DNA from: Zizania palustris
Lineage: Eukaryota; Streptophyta; Magnoliopsida; Poales; Poaceae
NCBI GenBank assembly: GCA_019279435.1
Contig: JAAALK010000283.1
Location: 62,292,642-62,356,641 of the forward strand
Reading direction: 5' to 3'
Length of the DNA: 64,000 bases
Both the position numbers and the translations under genes were made by a program. Under the pieces are notes generated by a model. That model was not told the DNA's origin. It did not search any database and saw only the letters and a list, made by a program, of their open reading frames with translations. Below, in pieces: positions 40,984 to 52,295 of the stretch; the stretch's first letter is position 1, and each line of letters begins with the position of its first letter.

Positions 40984-42605
40984 AACAACACATCCTCACC
41001 CTACAAAATATTTTGGGGGCTGCAGTATCCTACCAACTTGTTGCGTAAAGTTCCAGAAATTGAAATGTCACGCGACTTATTAAGCATATCTCATGCTCGC
41101 TTCGTTCTAAAATACAATTATTTTTATCATTTAAATTTTATCTTAAATATTATAATTTATACAAGTCCCATCTTTATTTTACCTTAATCATTCAACTACA
41201 GTTTGGCCAGATTACTAGTTGCATATATAGTAGCTTTTTGGTTTCAAGGGGCTAAAACAAACCCACTAAAATTTAATCATTTTAGAGGTTAAATATCCAA
41301 ACATCAAGAGCTAAAAGAGGCTAAGGGCCTGTTTGGTAGTGTAGTATTTTAAAACCATGGTATTGGAATACCGTAGTATTTTTTGGATGTGACATCAATA
41401 CTGCAATTTTTGCATACTCCATTAAAAACGCATTATAGTTGAAACCAGCTGCTGTCTGAGTCCTTGGTAAAACCACAGTAAAATCACAGTCTCACACAAT
41501 GACAATCTACTAAACAACATTACAGGAATAATGGTATCACAAAATGATGGTCTCTGCTCGGCTGTGCTCTTTGCCAGCAGTGTGCAGCAGCTGCAGCCAT
41601 GCCAAAAGGTGCACCCGATCGGCAAAAAATGTTGAAAACATGCACAAAATAATCAGCTTCTATTCCCATGCCAAACTAGTCATCAGTGTGCAATTGTTTC
41701 CACGAGCTCCCTCCCTTGAACCTGTCAACAAGTTAAAATTGGCAACCATTAATAGAACAGTCAATTCATTGAAAATCACATGCAAGGTAGTCAGGTGTTT
41801 GTTGAGATAATAATGTACAGATCTGACCAAGGAAGAGAAGAGCAACGCTCCTTCTCTCTGTCACTGTATATATACCATACAATCTGCCAGGTATCCTTTC
41901 AAGTGATGACTTGAACTACATAACAGGTAGTATGCCCTATCTTCTTTATGAATAGAAACCAATTTATATTATTTGTTTATGTGATCAGCAAGCTCAATGG
42001 CTTTGTTTTCAATTGTACAGTTACATTCAGGTGTGTGCAACAAGGTGTGAGGTGAATACAGGAAGAAATGTGGAGGAATTTCTTCAATAGAAAGAGAAGA
42101 GATGATGAAGAAATGGAGATTGTTAAGCAGTGGTTAGATAGAAATCCTTCTCATGAGCGGACACCCATACACAACTACGGAACCATGTTGAATGCATTAT
42201 TGGTGTTTTGAAAATACTACACTACCAAACAGGCCCTAAAATGTCCCCTTTCCCACCCCTACCGTTACAATGCATGCATGCATGAAAAGCAAGGAGCAAT
42301 AAATGAGAGGTATTTGAGTCATTCTCCACACCAATAAAGTCTTTAGCCCCTACTTTAATCACTTGATCCAAATATGAGGTGACTAAAATTTAGTCACTGA
42401 TTTTAGTTACTTTGTATTAGCCTCTTAGATCTAAAGAGGTCTCTAGTAATAGTTGCTCTTCTATTTACATTTACATGGGTTAGGTATTGTTTTATTGTTG
42501 CGTCTCACGGATATATAGGAAACTCAGATCCACGCAAACAGGGGGTGAGTGACCCAATCATCCAAGAGGCTTGGAAAAATAATTTGCTTTTGGATTCGAG
42601 CCAGA
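40984..42605. repeat. Segmental duplication, copy 1 (interrupted)
   Basis: 40984-41222 and about 42449-42605 together match 44251-44605 (blocks such as CATCCTCACCCTACAAAA, ATTTAAATTTTAT, GGTTAGGTATTGTTTTAT, GACTCAGATCC). In this copy about 1.2 kb of transposon DNA (41223-42448) sits between the halves, bordered by near-identical 8-mers (CTAGTTGC and ATAGTTGC). Confidence 0.78.
41325..42236. mobile_element. PIF/Harbinger-like element, 912 bp
   Basis: The tips GGGCCTGTTTGGTAGTGTAG and CTACACTACCAAACAGGCCC are perfect inverted repeats over 20 bp and are flanked by TAA (41322-41324 and 42237-42239). Near its right end the + strand reads EEMWRNFFNRKRRDDEEMEI then VKQWLDRNPSHERTPIHNYG. This looks like real coding sequence, perhaps a piece of a Harbinger-encoded protein, but I cannot name it. 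It is nested in an older AT-rich insertion. Confidence 0.9.
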
Positions 42606-42667
42606 TTTGCTGTTTGGGTGATCAAATGCGCTGAGCTAGTTTATATGAGATCTATCTTGTGCTCTTA

Positions 42668-43622
42668 GGGTATTTCCAACTTAGTCATTTATTAGGTTGC
42701 CATGTAAGAAATAAGATGATGTGATAATAGAGTTAAAGAAGAGAGAATAAAACTTGAAAAAACTATGTCTTAAGTAAGACACCATGTCTTCACTATATCT
42801 AAGATATGGATGAAAGTGATTGGATGAGAGGGGAGAGAGAAAAAAGTAATATAAAAAAATTATTGTAGATGCATACTAAGAAATTAAGGTTGGAAATATA
42901 GTTTCTAGATGTAGTGTCTTGCTGTCATGGCAAAATAAGATCTCATCTAAGAAACTATAAGTTGGAACTGTCCTTAGGGCATTGCCAACCCTCCACGTAG
43001 GATAGTGTTTTAGTCATTTATTAGGTTGCCATGTAGAAAATAAGATGATGTAGCAATGAAGTTAAAGAAGAGAGAGGGAATAAAACTTGAAAAAACCATG
43101 CATGTCTTAAATAAAACACTATATCTTCACTATATCCTAGACATGATGGAAGCGATTGGATGAGAGGGGGGAGAGAGAAAAATAGTATAAAAATTTTATT
43201 GTAGATGCATACTAAAAAATTAGTGTTGGAAACCTAGTTTCTAGATATAGTGTCTTGCTGTCATGTCAAAATAAGACACTATCTAAGAAACTATGGGTTG
43301 GAACTACCCTTAAGGCATTGCCAATTCTCCACATAGAATAATGTTTTAGTCATGTATTAAGTTACCATGTAGAAAATAAGATGATGTGGCAATGGAGTTA
43401 AATAAGAGAGGGAATAAAACTTGAAGAAACCATGTCTTAAATAAGACACCATATATTCACTATATCCAAGACATGGATGGAAGCGATTGGATTAGAGGGG
43501 GAGAAAGAAAAATAGTATAAAAATTTATTGTAGATGCATACTAAGAAATTAGGGTTAGAAACATAGTTTCTAAATGTAGTGTCTTGCTGACATGGCAAAA
43601 TTAGTGATACGTAAGCTATAAA
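42668..43622. mobile_element. Three Tourist-like MITEs head to tail
   Basis: Unit 1 (42668-42973) and unit 2 (42977-43309) have tips like GGGTATTTCCAAC and GTTGGAACTGTCC. They are separated and bounded by TTA at 42665, 42974 and 43310. Unit 3 (43313 to about 43622) is similar but its right end has decayed. All three run in the same direction and share internal blocks such as ATAAGATGATGTG and TTGTAGATGCATACTAA. Confidence 0.87.
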
Positions 43623-44250
43623 GTACGGTACTATATCACACATTCACCGCGTGAGTCATGACATGCACATCTAGCTAACCACCAAATTAATTAATGCCAG
43701 TAGTACTAATCTATGTAAAAAAGTTACAAATTTCCAAACTAAAATGATCTACCCTATCCTTATCAGTCACTGTGATATACCTTTATCACTATCAGCTTAC
43801 TCCCAAACAACGGAATATAATATTTAGGCTACAAAGTATATATTGTGAATAAATCAATACTATAAAAACAATTTGTGTAGAGCCATTATTTCACCTTATA
43901 AATGGAAAACCACCCGTGTGATGGAGAGACGAACATGGACTTACTGTATGTGGAATTGATTTTTATACGTGATCGATCTATTAAGTGGAAAATTAATTTT
44001 TTATCAACAGTAAAAATATTTTTTCCTGTAAGGTTGTGGATGTTTTTCTCTGTCCAGTCATCTATGTTTTTTCTGTTGGAAATTTTCCTTCGTGTTTTAA
44101 AGTAATTTCCCGTCGGAAATTTTTTGTTTCAACCAACCGGAAAATGAAACCATGTATGTAATATAGGGCTCAAAACATAATTTTGTAGAGGTTTCATCAC
44201 AACATTCGTCACAAAATTTAAAATACAAATTCAACATGATTCCAACTATA
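43623..44250. other. Intergenic, no gene seen
   Basis: AT-rich; the short open frame at 43902-44105 has no recognisable domain. Confidence 0.45.
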
Positions 44251-44605
44251 AACAACACATCCTCCTCACCCTACAAAAGACCTTAGGGGCTGCACGCCAG
44301 CAGCTTGTGTTAAAACTTTGTGAAATTGAAATACCACCTGACGTACTTCGTCCCAAAATATAATCATATCTACCATTTAAATTTTATTCTGCATATTACA
44401 ACTTATATAATTTCCGTCCTAAATATTCATATTTTACCCCAATCTACCGTTCAACTACTATTTGCCTAAAGTAGTAGTTGCCTCTTCTATTTATATTTAT
44501 GAGGGTTAGGTATTGTTTTATCATTGTGTCTCACGATAGGAGACTCAGATCCACACAAATTAACAGCCAGGGGTCAGTGATCCGATCGAAGAGGCTTAGA
44601 AAAAT
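44251..44605. repeat. Segmental duplication, copy 2 (uninterrupted)
   Basis: It matches the two halves of the copy at 40984-42605 without the intervening transposons, so it preserves the empty site of that insertion. Confidence 0.78.
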
Positions 44606-44949
44606 AAATTGCTAGATGGGCAGGTTCAATGTTTGTGCGATGCTTCATGCTACCAAAATCCAAACAAACGGACAGGGAGACTACAGTTGTCACCTAGTCA
44701 TTTCTCACAGTTACGGCACCTTTCGAAAATAGTGAGATCTCTCTACAAATAATAGTCGTTTTGATATCTAGGTAAGAGTGTAAAATTATTAGTCATTTCG
44801 TCAACCGAAACGTTTCTCCTCTTCTCCCGAAGCGTTTCCAACAATAAATATACTAAAAAAATGGGGCATGTGTGGCCATCAGTTGGGACAGCTTGTGTTA
44901 CTCTATTTAATATCACATTGGTACACGTAACTCTATCTAAAACGACTAA

Positions 44950-45312
44950 GGCTATTCACAATGGGGGTTTCATGAGGTGTTTCATGGTATTAATTACCAT
45001 GCCACATCAGATTTTTTGCTGACATGACATTCAATTAATGAGGAAAGAGAAGGAAGTAGTGTCATCACCATGACATGATGCTAACCCGTTTCCAAAACGG
45101 ATGAAACAAAATGAAACACCCATTGAGAGCCAAATCGTTTCATCGGAGAGAGGGTATTTCATGAGAGCTAGTTGCATTTAATTACACTGGTTAGCCTAGG
45201 AAATAGTGAAATGAAACTCTCCACTGAGAAAAGATATTTCATTCTATTGTAAAGCTGATATGATATGATATTCTAGGAAACAATGTTATGAAACACACCA
45301 CTGTGAATAGCC
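44950..45312. mobile_element. Tourist-like MITE, copy B
   Basis: The tips GGCTATTCACAATGGGGG and CCACTGTGAATAGCC are flanked by TAA (44947-44949 and 45313-45315). It is 363 bp, full-length similar to copy A at 35512, and has the cleaner tips of the two. Confidence 0.9.
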
Positions 45313-45315
45313 TAA

Positions 45316-47129
45316 TATTTGTACCCTCGTCGAGACACTACTGTTGCAGCATCATGTATGCACATGTTTAAGTCAGCGACATGCATCAATGACTACAAAA
45401 AATAAAGAACATAGTCCGAGTCTTCGTTTTTCGTGGATCTAAAAACTGAGATATAAATATGTTTGGATAATGGTTTGTGGACCAAAGCTAAAAAACCTAG
45501 AGTGGAGCAGTACCAAACATCCCCTAATTTAACAAAAAATTGATAAAGGGTGAAACATGAGAGGTTCTTCAAGAATCACTTACGCTGAAGAAAAAAAGTT
45601 GTTAGAACCAAATGTGTCTGCAGTTCTTAACATGCACCAACTATCACCCACTGTATCATCACACAATATTATCATCGTGTCAACTATAGTCGATAAAAAA
45701 CCCTTTATAACAACTATTGTGGGCAATAGTGTGTAATAGTACGGTGTGCAGTGACCTATAGTCCCATTGTAGTTTTGCCTTAACCATAAAAACATAGCGT
45801 TTTGTAATTAATATGTATTATTTTCTATTTTAATTCAAGTTAACCAGAGTAAATTTCACAAAACTCGGGATTTGGGGGCATTTTTAACCTTATGTTTTAA
45901 ATTTTGTTTCAAGGTTTTGTGTTAAACAAGCCTTGAGACACATGGGGTTCTACCGAATTTCATTGACAGGTCGAGCGAATTTTGCTGATGATAACACAAA
46001 AATAAAAAAATATGAAAATGAACATGCGTGTGTCATGAAATTTTTACCACGAGTCAATTGAGTTGCTGCGGTAAGAAACATGCGTGCATTATATTGTTGT
46101 AGAGTTAGCTGTACCAAAAATCTCGTTAGAACTTCAATATTAAGCGACCTATTTCAAAAAAATATATTCTATAAAACATCTATATAATATAGCAAAAAAT
46201 AAATATATTGACAATAAAAATAAAATAAATCAATGATAAAGTAAATTTAACATGCTAACCTTGTCATGCTGCGGCAACCCATTGTTCATAATGTTTCTTT
46301 TTCTGCGACCAATGAAGAGTAGATCTTATCTTTCATCTAGGGCTATAAGCAACCCTGCAAATATATCACAATTATTTCCATATGCACCGTACAATATAAA
46401 CAATTTCAACATTTCATGGAGACACAAATAGTCAAACAACACTTACAAGGATAAAACAGGAAATGTCGGTAGGCGGCGAAAGGGGCTAGGGGTAGGGCCT
46501 AGGGGACAACGGAAGGGGAGGGCTAATAGGTGCTGGACCGGAATGGGGCGACTAGTGGTGGCATCGCTGGCATGGCACGAAGGCAGTGCCACAACGGATG
46601 GAGGTGAATCGATGGATATGGGCTAGGGGGAGGGGCCAGTCGTTCAAGGGGTGGCGGATTGGCAGATGGGGAGGGGACATTTGCCTAGAGGAGATGACCG
46701 GAGGCAGTATCGCCAACGTGGTAGGGGATAACGGAAGAGGGGGCGGAATGGAGGATACAGGCGGGCGCTGGTAGAAAGGGGCAACACAAGAGGGCGACAG
46801 AAGGGGCGGTAGAAGGGAGTGGCGGAAGCTAGGGATGGTAAAAATTTAACCTTATGTTTTAAATTTTGTTTCAAGGTTTTGTGTTAAACACGCCTTGAGA
46901 CATGGGGTTCTACTGAATTTCATTGACAAATAGGCCATTGGGTTGCCTATTATGCTATGAGATAAAATGAAATAATCAACTAACTTTTTTGCAGGCGACA
47001 TGCATACAAATAACTTTCCATAATTAAGTTGGTTATGCCATTTTTTAATTAATTATTTTAAAGAAAATTAATCAATGATTTAGATTGAGGTAGGAGGTTA
47101 CCATGTATATATATATACACACACAAATG
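45316..47129. other. Intergenic, with an 85-bp direct repeat 957 bp apart
   Basis: No gene is supported. The block AACCTTATGTTTTAAATTTT with its neighbours occurs at about 45889-45972 and again at about 46846-46929. The DNA between them includes a GC-rich stretch (46440-46830) made of loose GGGGCGG/GGGAGG-type sequence. Confidence 0.5.
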
Positions 47130-47147
47130 CTATTCTACACCACGGGT

Positions 47148-47261
47148 GTAGAATAGTTATTCTACCGAGAAATCTACTACTGAGAAAAAAGTAGTACTCA
47201 ATTACTATTCTTTTGAGAAAATCTACTACTGAAAGTGGTTGGTGTAGAATAGTTATTCTAC
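47148..47261. repeat. Pair of near-palindromes upstream of the BURP gene
   Basis: GTAGAATAGTTATTCTAC occurs at 47148-47165 and 47244-47261, and each copy is itself almost a perfect palindrome. The pair brackets a stretch with two ATCTACTACTGA copies, 180-300 bp before the start codon. Confidence 0.75.
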
Positions 47262-47335
47262 ACACGTGGAGTAAAATCTTCTTTTCATTAAAAAAGAAGA
47301 TACCTTCCATAAATACCTTGCTTGCCTGGGTTGTC

Positions 47336-47343
47336 TATAAATA
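47336..47343 (+). promoter_or_regulatory. TATA box of the BURP gene
   Basis: TATAAATA lies 102 bp before the ATG at 47445, in a suitable place for the core promoter. Confidence 0.6.
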
Positions 47344-47429
47344 CTCCCATCCATCTGGTCACCGAGAACACAGCGCAACTAGCTACTTACTATCTAGCTA
47401 GCAACACTACTTACTATCTAGCTAGCAGC

Positions 47430-47790
47430 TAGCTGCTTACAAAAATGAAAGCAATTGGTGGCCTCCTCCTGCCACTAATCCCATTCCTTCTGGTGAGTTC
47501 ATATATACATGTAGTTAATTTCTGAACCATCTTAGCTTGTAGAATATTGTTGTGATAATAGCTTAATAATTGACATAAACAACTGAACGATCTCTTACTA
47601 TCTAAGCTAGCACCATACAAAAATGAAAGCAATTGGTGGCCTCCTGCAGCCACTAATCCCATTCCTTCTGGTGAGTCCGGCCATATATATATATAGTTAA
47701 TTTCTGAACCATCTTAGCTTGTAGAATATTGTTTGATAATAGCTTAATAATTGACATAAACAACTGAACGATCTCTTATTTTATTCTTAT
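47430..47790 (+). repeat. Tandem duplication of BURP exon 1 and its flanks
   Basis: The first exon and adjacent sequence are repeated with a 178-bp offset. ATGs at 47445 and 47623 both open a 16-codon exon ending at a GTGAGT donor. The second copy reads MKAIGGLLQPLIPFLL, a Leu to Gln change in the hydrophobic core. The intron sequence TTAATTTCTGAACCATCTTA also recurs after each. Confidence 0.92.
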
Positions 47791-48955
47791 CGTTTGCAGT
47801 TTAATTAACTTGGTATGATTTTTAACCTATCTCATTTCTTCTCTAAACTCTAATTCATCCTCTTTAAATCTCTAATTTCTAAACACTATATATGAAAACT
47901 TTATCAAAACATTTTAAATTTTTTATCATAGTATCTATGTATCATATCATAACACCATGATAAATCTCATTTTTTCGGATTTCATTTGATTTTTTTAGAA
48001 TTAAAAAACTATCAAGTTCTACATTGTCGATAGAGTGTCGCAAATTAATTTTTTTAAAAATTTATTTCAATTTAGTGTACAAAAACTCAAAATATACTAA
48101 CAATGATGAATATGATTTTTTTATATTTTTTGTTCATTATTTTAGGCACTTGTAGTTCAAATTTCACCTCTTTCAATTTAAATCCTATAAACATACTTAA
48201 TGAATAAAAAATAGCTAATTGACCTAAAAAATATGAAATTTTTACAAGATATAATATATGTTGTATTGTGAGTGTAGAAAAAATTTCAAGTTAAAATGAA
48301 ATTGCAAATAACTTATAGACTTGAAACATTGTTTCACACAATTTTTTTTAAAAAAAATTGTTTGCCGAGTGCTTTTTGAAAAACACTCGGCAAACCAAGT
48401 GTCTTTGCCGAGTGTTTTTTTTAAAAAACACTCGGCAAACCAAGTGTCTTTGCCGAGTGTTTTTTTTAAAAAAACACTCGGCAAACCCGAAAAATAAAAA
48501 TTTTGGCCGCACGGGCACAACATCGTGACGTCCATTAGTATCAAGGCTTTGCCGAGTGTTTTTATTTTGCCGAGTGCCCGAAATATTACACTCGGCAAAT
48601 ATTTGTGCACTCGGCGAATAATCGTTTTTCGGTAGTGGTGTATGTTCCAACACTTGATTACCCATCGATTGTTATGGAGGACGATGGTGTGCATTGGTAA
48701 ATATAAAAACGAATAATTTCAAGGTAATGAAAAATAGTAATCACTGCATATTGTAAACTGGTTACGTTCAAATCCAGGTGACCGTGGTAGTTAGAGGAGA
48801 TGGTCGTACAAGCTTGTCAGATGGAGCAGTCGCAAATCCAGTCAAGGTGAAGGCCTACTGGGAGACAACACTCCCCAACACACCAATGCCCCGAGCAATG
48901 CTTGACATCTTGGTGCCTCCACAAGGTGTGTCTCTCTCCCCCTCCTCCCTACCTC

Positions 48956-48995
<40 letters not shown>

Positions 48996-51221
48996 CCCAA
49001 CACATTGTCTCTCTTTGTAAAAACAATATAGGTGTGAATTAACCAAATCGACCAACAAATAACTAACTGTAAGTACTGCAACAAGAATTTTATGAACTTT
49101 CAATGTTTGTTTGAAACAGCCAACAGATCGAATGATACCACATGATATTGATTTAAACCAAAAGTTTGTTCATCTATCTCTTGAGGGCTTGTTTGCCACA
49201 ACATAATCATATCATGGCTCATTCTAGGTCGATGGATCGGGATTGTGGCATACCAAACAAAACACACACACACACACACACACACACATAGTATATAGCA
49301 AGGACCACACTGCTTATTACTTTGACATGTCCTTATCTAAATTTTCCTTTGTTAGAGCGAGATCTCTAAACAAAATAATAATAATAATATTTATCTTCAA
49401 AGGTAGCATTAAGGGAATATGTAAAGCTCAATACATAGAGTGGACTGTAAACCGTCCATGCATGTTCATATAGATCCTAATTAAAATAATCATTAAGTTT
49501 GTATATTCTTGACTAAATATTACAAAACCTAGGGTATGACAAATAAATATGGTTCTTTGAGAAGTTTACCCCAAAGCACATGAACATTTGAGAAACGTAT
49601 ATAAAATCCTTATAGGCTCTTATGAAATTTTCTTTATCATCACTTTACCATATTTTATGTCCTTCTCCCACTCAACATATTTAAAGAAAATATATTTAAA
49701 GCACAGAGTCAGATAGACTGTTTCAAGTTTTGTAATGACATGATTGAAATTCTTAATAATGTATAAGAAATTTTTTGTAGTATAGCTACTCTAACATTAT
49801 TACATCACACTTAACCTTATTTTACATATTTTTATAAATGTAATTCCTTGTGTATGCTGGATAAAATTAATACATGCTGAGTATAAACATGCCACACAAG
49901 ATGAGAAGACACAAGGCTCTCGGAAGTTCCCAGGGAAATTTGGACACAAACAAGTGCCGAAAAAGGAAGGAGATGACAAAGAAATACGAAAGTTTCCTCT
50001 TTACTTTTACGACAAAATGCCGAACAAGGAAGGAGATGACAAAGAGATACGAAAGTTTCCGCTTTACTTTTATGACAAAATGCCGAAAAAGGAAGGAGAT
50101 GACCAAGAACTACGAAAGTTTCCACTTTACTTTTACGACAAAATGTCGAACAAGGAAGGAGACGACAAAGAAATACGAAAGTTTCCGCTTTACTTTTATG
50201 ACAAAATGTCGAACAAGGAAGGAGATGACAAAAAAATACGAAAGTTTCCATTGTACTTTTACGACAAAGGGCCGAACAATAACGGAGGTGATGAAGAGAT
50301 GGGTGAGTTTATATTTTCCATGATGCAGTAATTTACACATGAATAATAATCACACACACATATGTATGTATATTAGTGCACTAAATTACAAATAGCACAT
50401 AAGAATTTGTAGAAGAATAATCTTGACTTTATTATGATTACTCTAATTTCCTCATTGTTATTTTCTTAGGAGAGGGGCGCAAGCATATTCACCACCATGA
50501 ACATGCCCATGTTCATCTGCCTAAAGGAGGGAGAGATGTCTTCTTTTTCGAGGACAATTTGGTCACAGGATCTGTTCTAACAATTCGCATTGCATCGACA
50601 ATAACAAATGTCAAGTTTCTACACCAAGACGCATCAAAGAATCTCCCATTCTCCTATAAGAACTTCAATGATATCATCAACATGTTTGGACAAGCATCTC
50701 ACACCATGGCTGATGACATAGCATGGACATTGAGGCAATGTGATCACACAAAAATGATCCATGGTGAGATTGCCGGATGTGCTACATCGATCGAGTCCTT
50801 TGTCGAGCTTGTAGTGTCCTCACTAGGTACAAACAACGTCAGGTCTTTCTCCTCTGGTGCTCCAAATGAAGGTGTAGCATCATTGAACTACACTTTGGCC
50901 TCTGTTAATCTTCTAACCAATGAAAACCAAAGCGTCCTAGTATGCCATGATATGCCATACCCCTATAAGGTTTTCTACTGCCACACCGCCACTCCAAGTA
51001 GGGCATATCAGTTGAAACTTGTCAGTGATGTTGGTCTACCATCGATGGATGGGTTGGTAGTGTGCCACCTTAACACATCGACCTGGGACCCTGACCACCC
51101 TTTCTTCCAGGTGATGCATGTGAAGCCAGGTCAGACAACAGCCTGTCACTTCCTTAATAGTGGTAGCATCGTATGGGTGCCTACTACTGAACTGGGAGAC
51201 AAGCAACATGCATCACAGTGA
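47445..51221 (+). CDS. BURP-domain secreted protein with tandem-repeat region
   Basis: Four exons join in phase: 47445-47492, 48778-48925, 49901-50302 and 50470-51221, giving 449 residues. Exon 1 encodes a hydrophobic start (MKAIGGLLLPLIPFLL), the core of a signal peptide. Exon 2 has the YWETTLPNTPMP block that BURP proteins carry after it. Exon 3 holds five 21-residue repeats. Exon 4 is the C-terminal BURP domain (RDVFFFEDNLVTGSVL), with the diagnostic spaced CH pairs in VVCHDMPYP, FYCHTATP, VVCHLNTS and ACHFLNSG. BURP proteins are plant cell-wall or apoplast proteins in seed, anther and stress settings; some are polygalacturonase beta subunits or RAFTIN. The exon 3 acceptor (CACACAAG) is weak and chosen to keep phase. 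An alternative exon 1 lies at 47623-47670. Confidence 0.87.
48361..48637. mobile_element. One-ended CACTA relic in BURP intron 1
   Basis: Alternating TTTGCCGAGTG and CACTCGGCAAA copies, several with a short A/T loop between, run to the tip CGGTAGTG at 48637 (reverse complement CACTACCG). This subterminal motif is typical of maize and sorghum CACTA elements. No left CACTA tip was found, so the rest has been lost or is unrecognisable. Confidence 0.8.
48968..48994. repeat. (AT)n microsatellite in BURP intron 2
   Basis: About 13 AT units, preceded by a CT-rich run (TCTCTCTCTC). Confidence 0.95.
49261..49289. repeat. (AC)n microsatellite in BURP intron 2
   Basis: About 14 AC units between two AT-rich stretches. 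Confidence 0.95.
49954..50300 (+). repeat. 63-bp coding tandem repeats in BURP exon 3
   Basis: Five units at 63-bp spacing (starts 49954, 50017, 50080, 50143, 50206) encode MPNKEGDDKEIRKFPLYFYD-like 21-mers, followed by a diverged sixth start (PNNNGGDEEMGEF). Variation is mostly M/V/S, N/K and single-residue swaps (E to K, K to Q). The minus strand is also open across them, a by-product of the period being a multiple of three. Confidence 0.95.
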
Positions 51222-52295
51222 GTTAAAATCTACATGCACGTGTGAAAGTACCGCCTTTAGGCAACTTTCAATGTGTTTATTGTTTTCCATGTAGTGTGGT
51301 GCTTGTGTGCACTTAGCGAGTGAATCAAGGGACATTGTAGTGCAGGATGGCTAGTGTTTCAAGCCCAAAATAAAATAAGAAGTGCAAGCATTGGATGTGT
51401 GATATAGAACTATGATGTGTCAATCGAGTACTAAAGGCAAGGGTAGTGTATTTCATATCCATACACACAAAAATTTCCATACTCATTAACCACAAAGGCT
51501 AAATACTCTTGTCCATACCTGATAATGACAATTGTTATATACATACAGGTATACCATTTACCCATCAGAATAGGCTGGCTGTGACGATGCATGGTGGTGG
51601 TGGTGGCAAGGGCCGGCGTGAGGCTGACTAGCGTAGGGTCTAGTGGAGAGGCGTAGGGTCGACAGAGGGAGGCACGAGGCCCGACGGTCACTACAGCATG
51701 ACATCGATTTGTCGATAGAAAATATATTAGTGAAAGCACTATTTAACACAAAAAAATGTTGGCAAAGGCTTTTACCCATAAAAATGTGTGTGGGGACAAA
51801 GCTTGTGCTTAAAGTCCTATGCCGACAGACTACATCTTTGCCAACAGATGATTTGTCTAGAAATAATTTATACCACATGACAGACAATATTTACCAACAG
51901 ACATCCCGCTGCATGCAAAAATTACATATAACAACATACTATCTATAATGGTATGATGAGTAACATATTTAAAATTGAATATATATATATATGTATATCA
52001 TAAAACAATGCATTCAATATCAAATCAAAAACTCAATTTAACCCATTTATCCATTCAACACATGTAGTCCAGAAACACAATATATTCATATAAATCATGG
52101 ATTAAAGTCACAATGTCCAAAAGACCACACTACAACACCTACTTTAGTCCTACATTAGAGTTTTCCAAATGATCAACTTCAGTTCTACATTAGAGTTTTC
52201 TAAAAGATCAACTTCAGTTCTACATTAGAGTTGTCCAAAAGATCAAGACTCTGTCTATGTTTATTATGGGTTGTAATTGAAGATTTCACCAATGC
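51222..52295. other. 3' flank of BURP gene and intergenic DNA
   Basis: The first few hundred bases are likely 3' UTR. A local repeat of about 46 bp with the core GATCAACTTCAGTTCTACATT occurs near 52140-52245 in three imperfect copies. No other gene is supported. Confidence 0.5.

Noticed and set aside
46586..46874. Open frames in GC-rich DNA on both strands
   Set aside because: Low-complexity Gly/Arg/Trp or Pro/Ser translation, no start context, no domain, no splice partners.
45885..46930. Direct repeats as LTRs of a short retrotransposon
   Set aside because: No TG...CA ends, no primer-binding site, no target duplication.
49954..50300. Regular repeat array that could be mistaken for CRISPR
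   Set aside because: The units are contiguous coding repeats without spacers, in a plant gene.
49832..50340. Minus-strand open frame across the BURP repeats (VISFLFRHF units)
   Set aside because: It is the antisense of the 63-bp coding repeats; the plus-strand frame splices to a BURP domain, the minus frame joins nothing.
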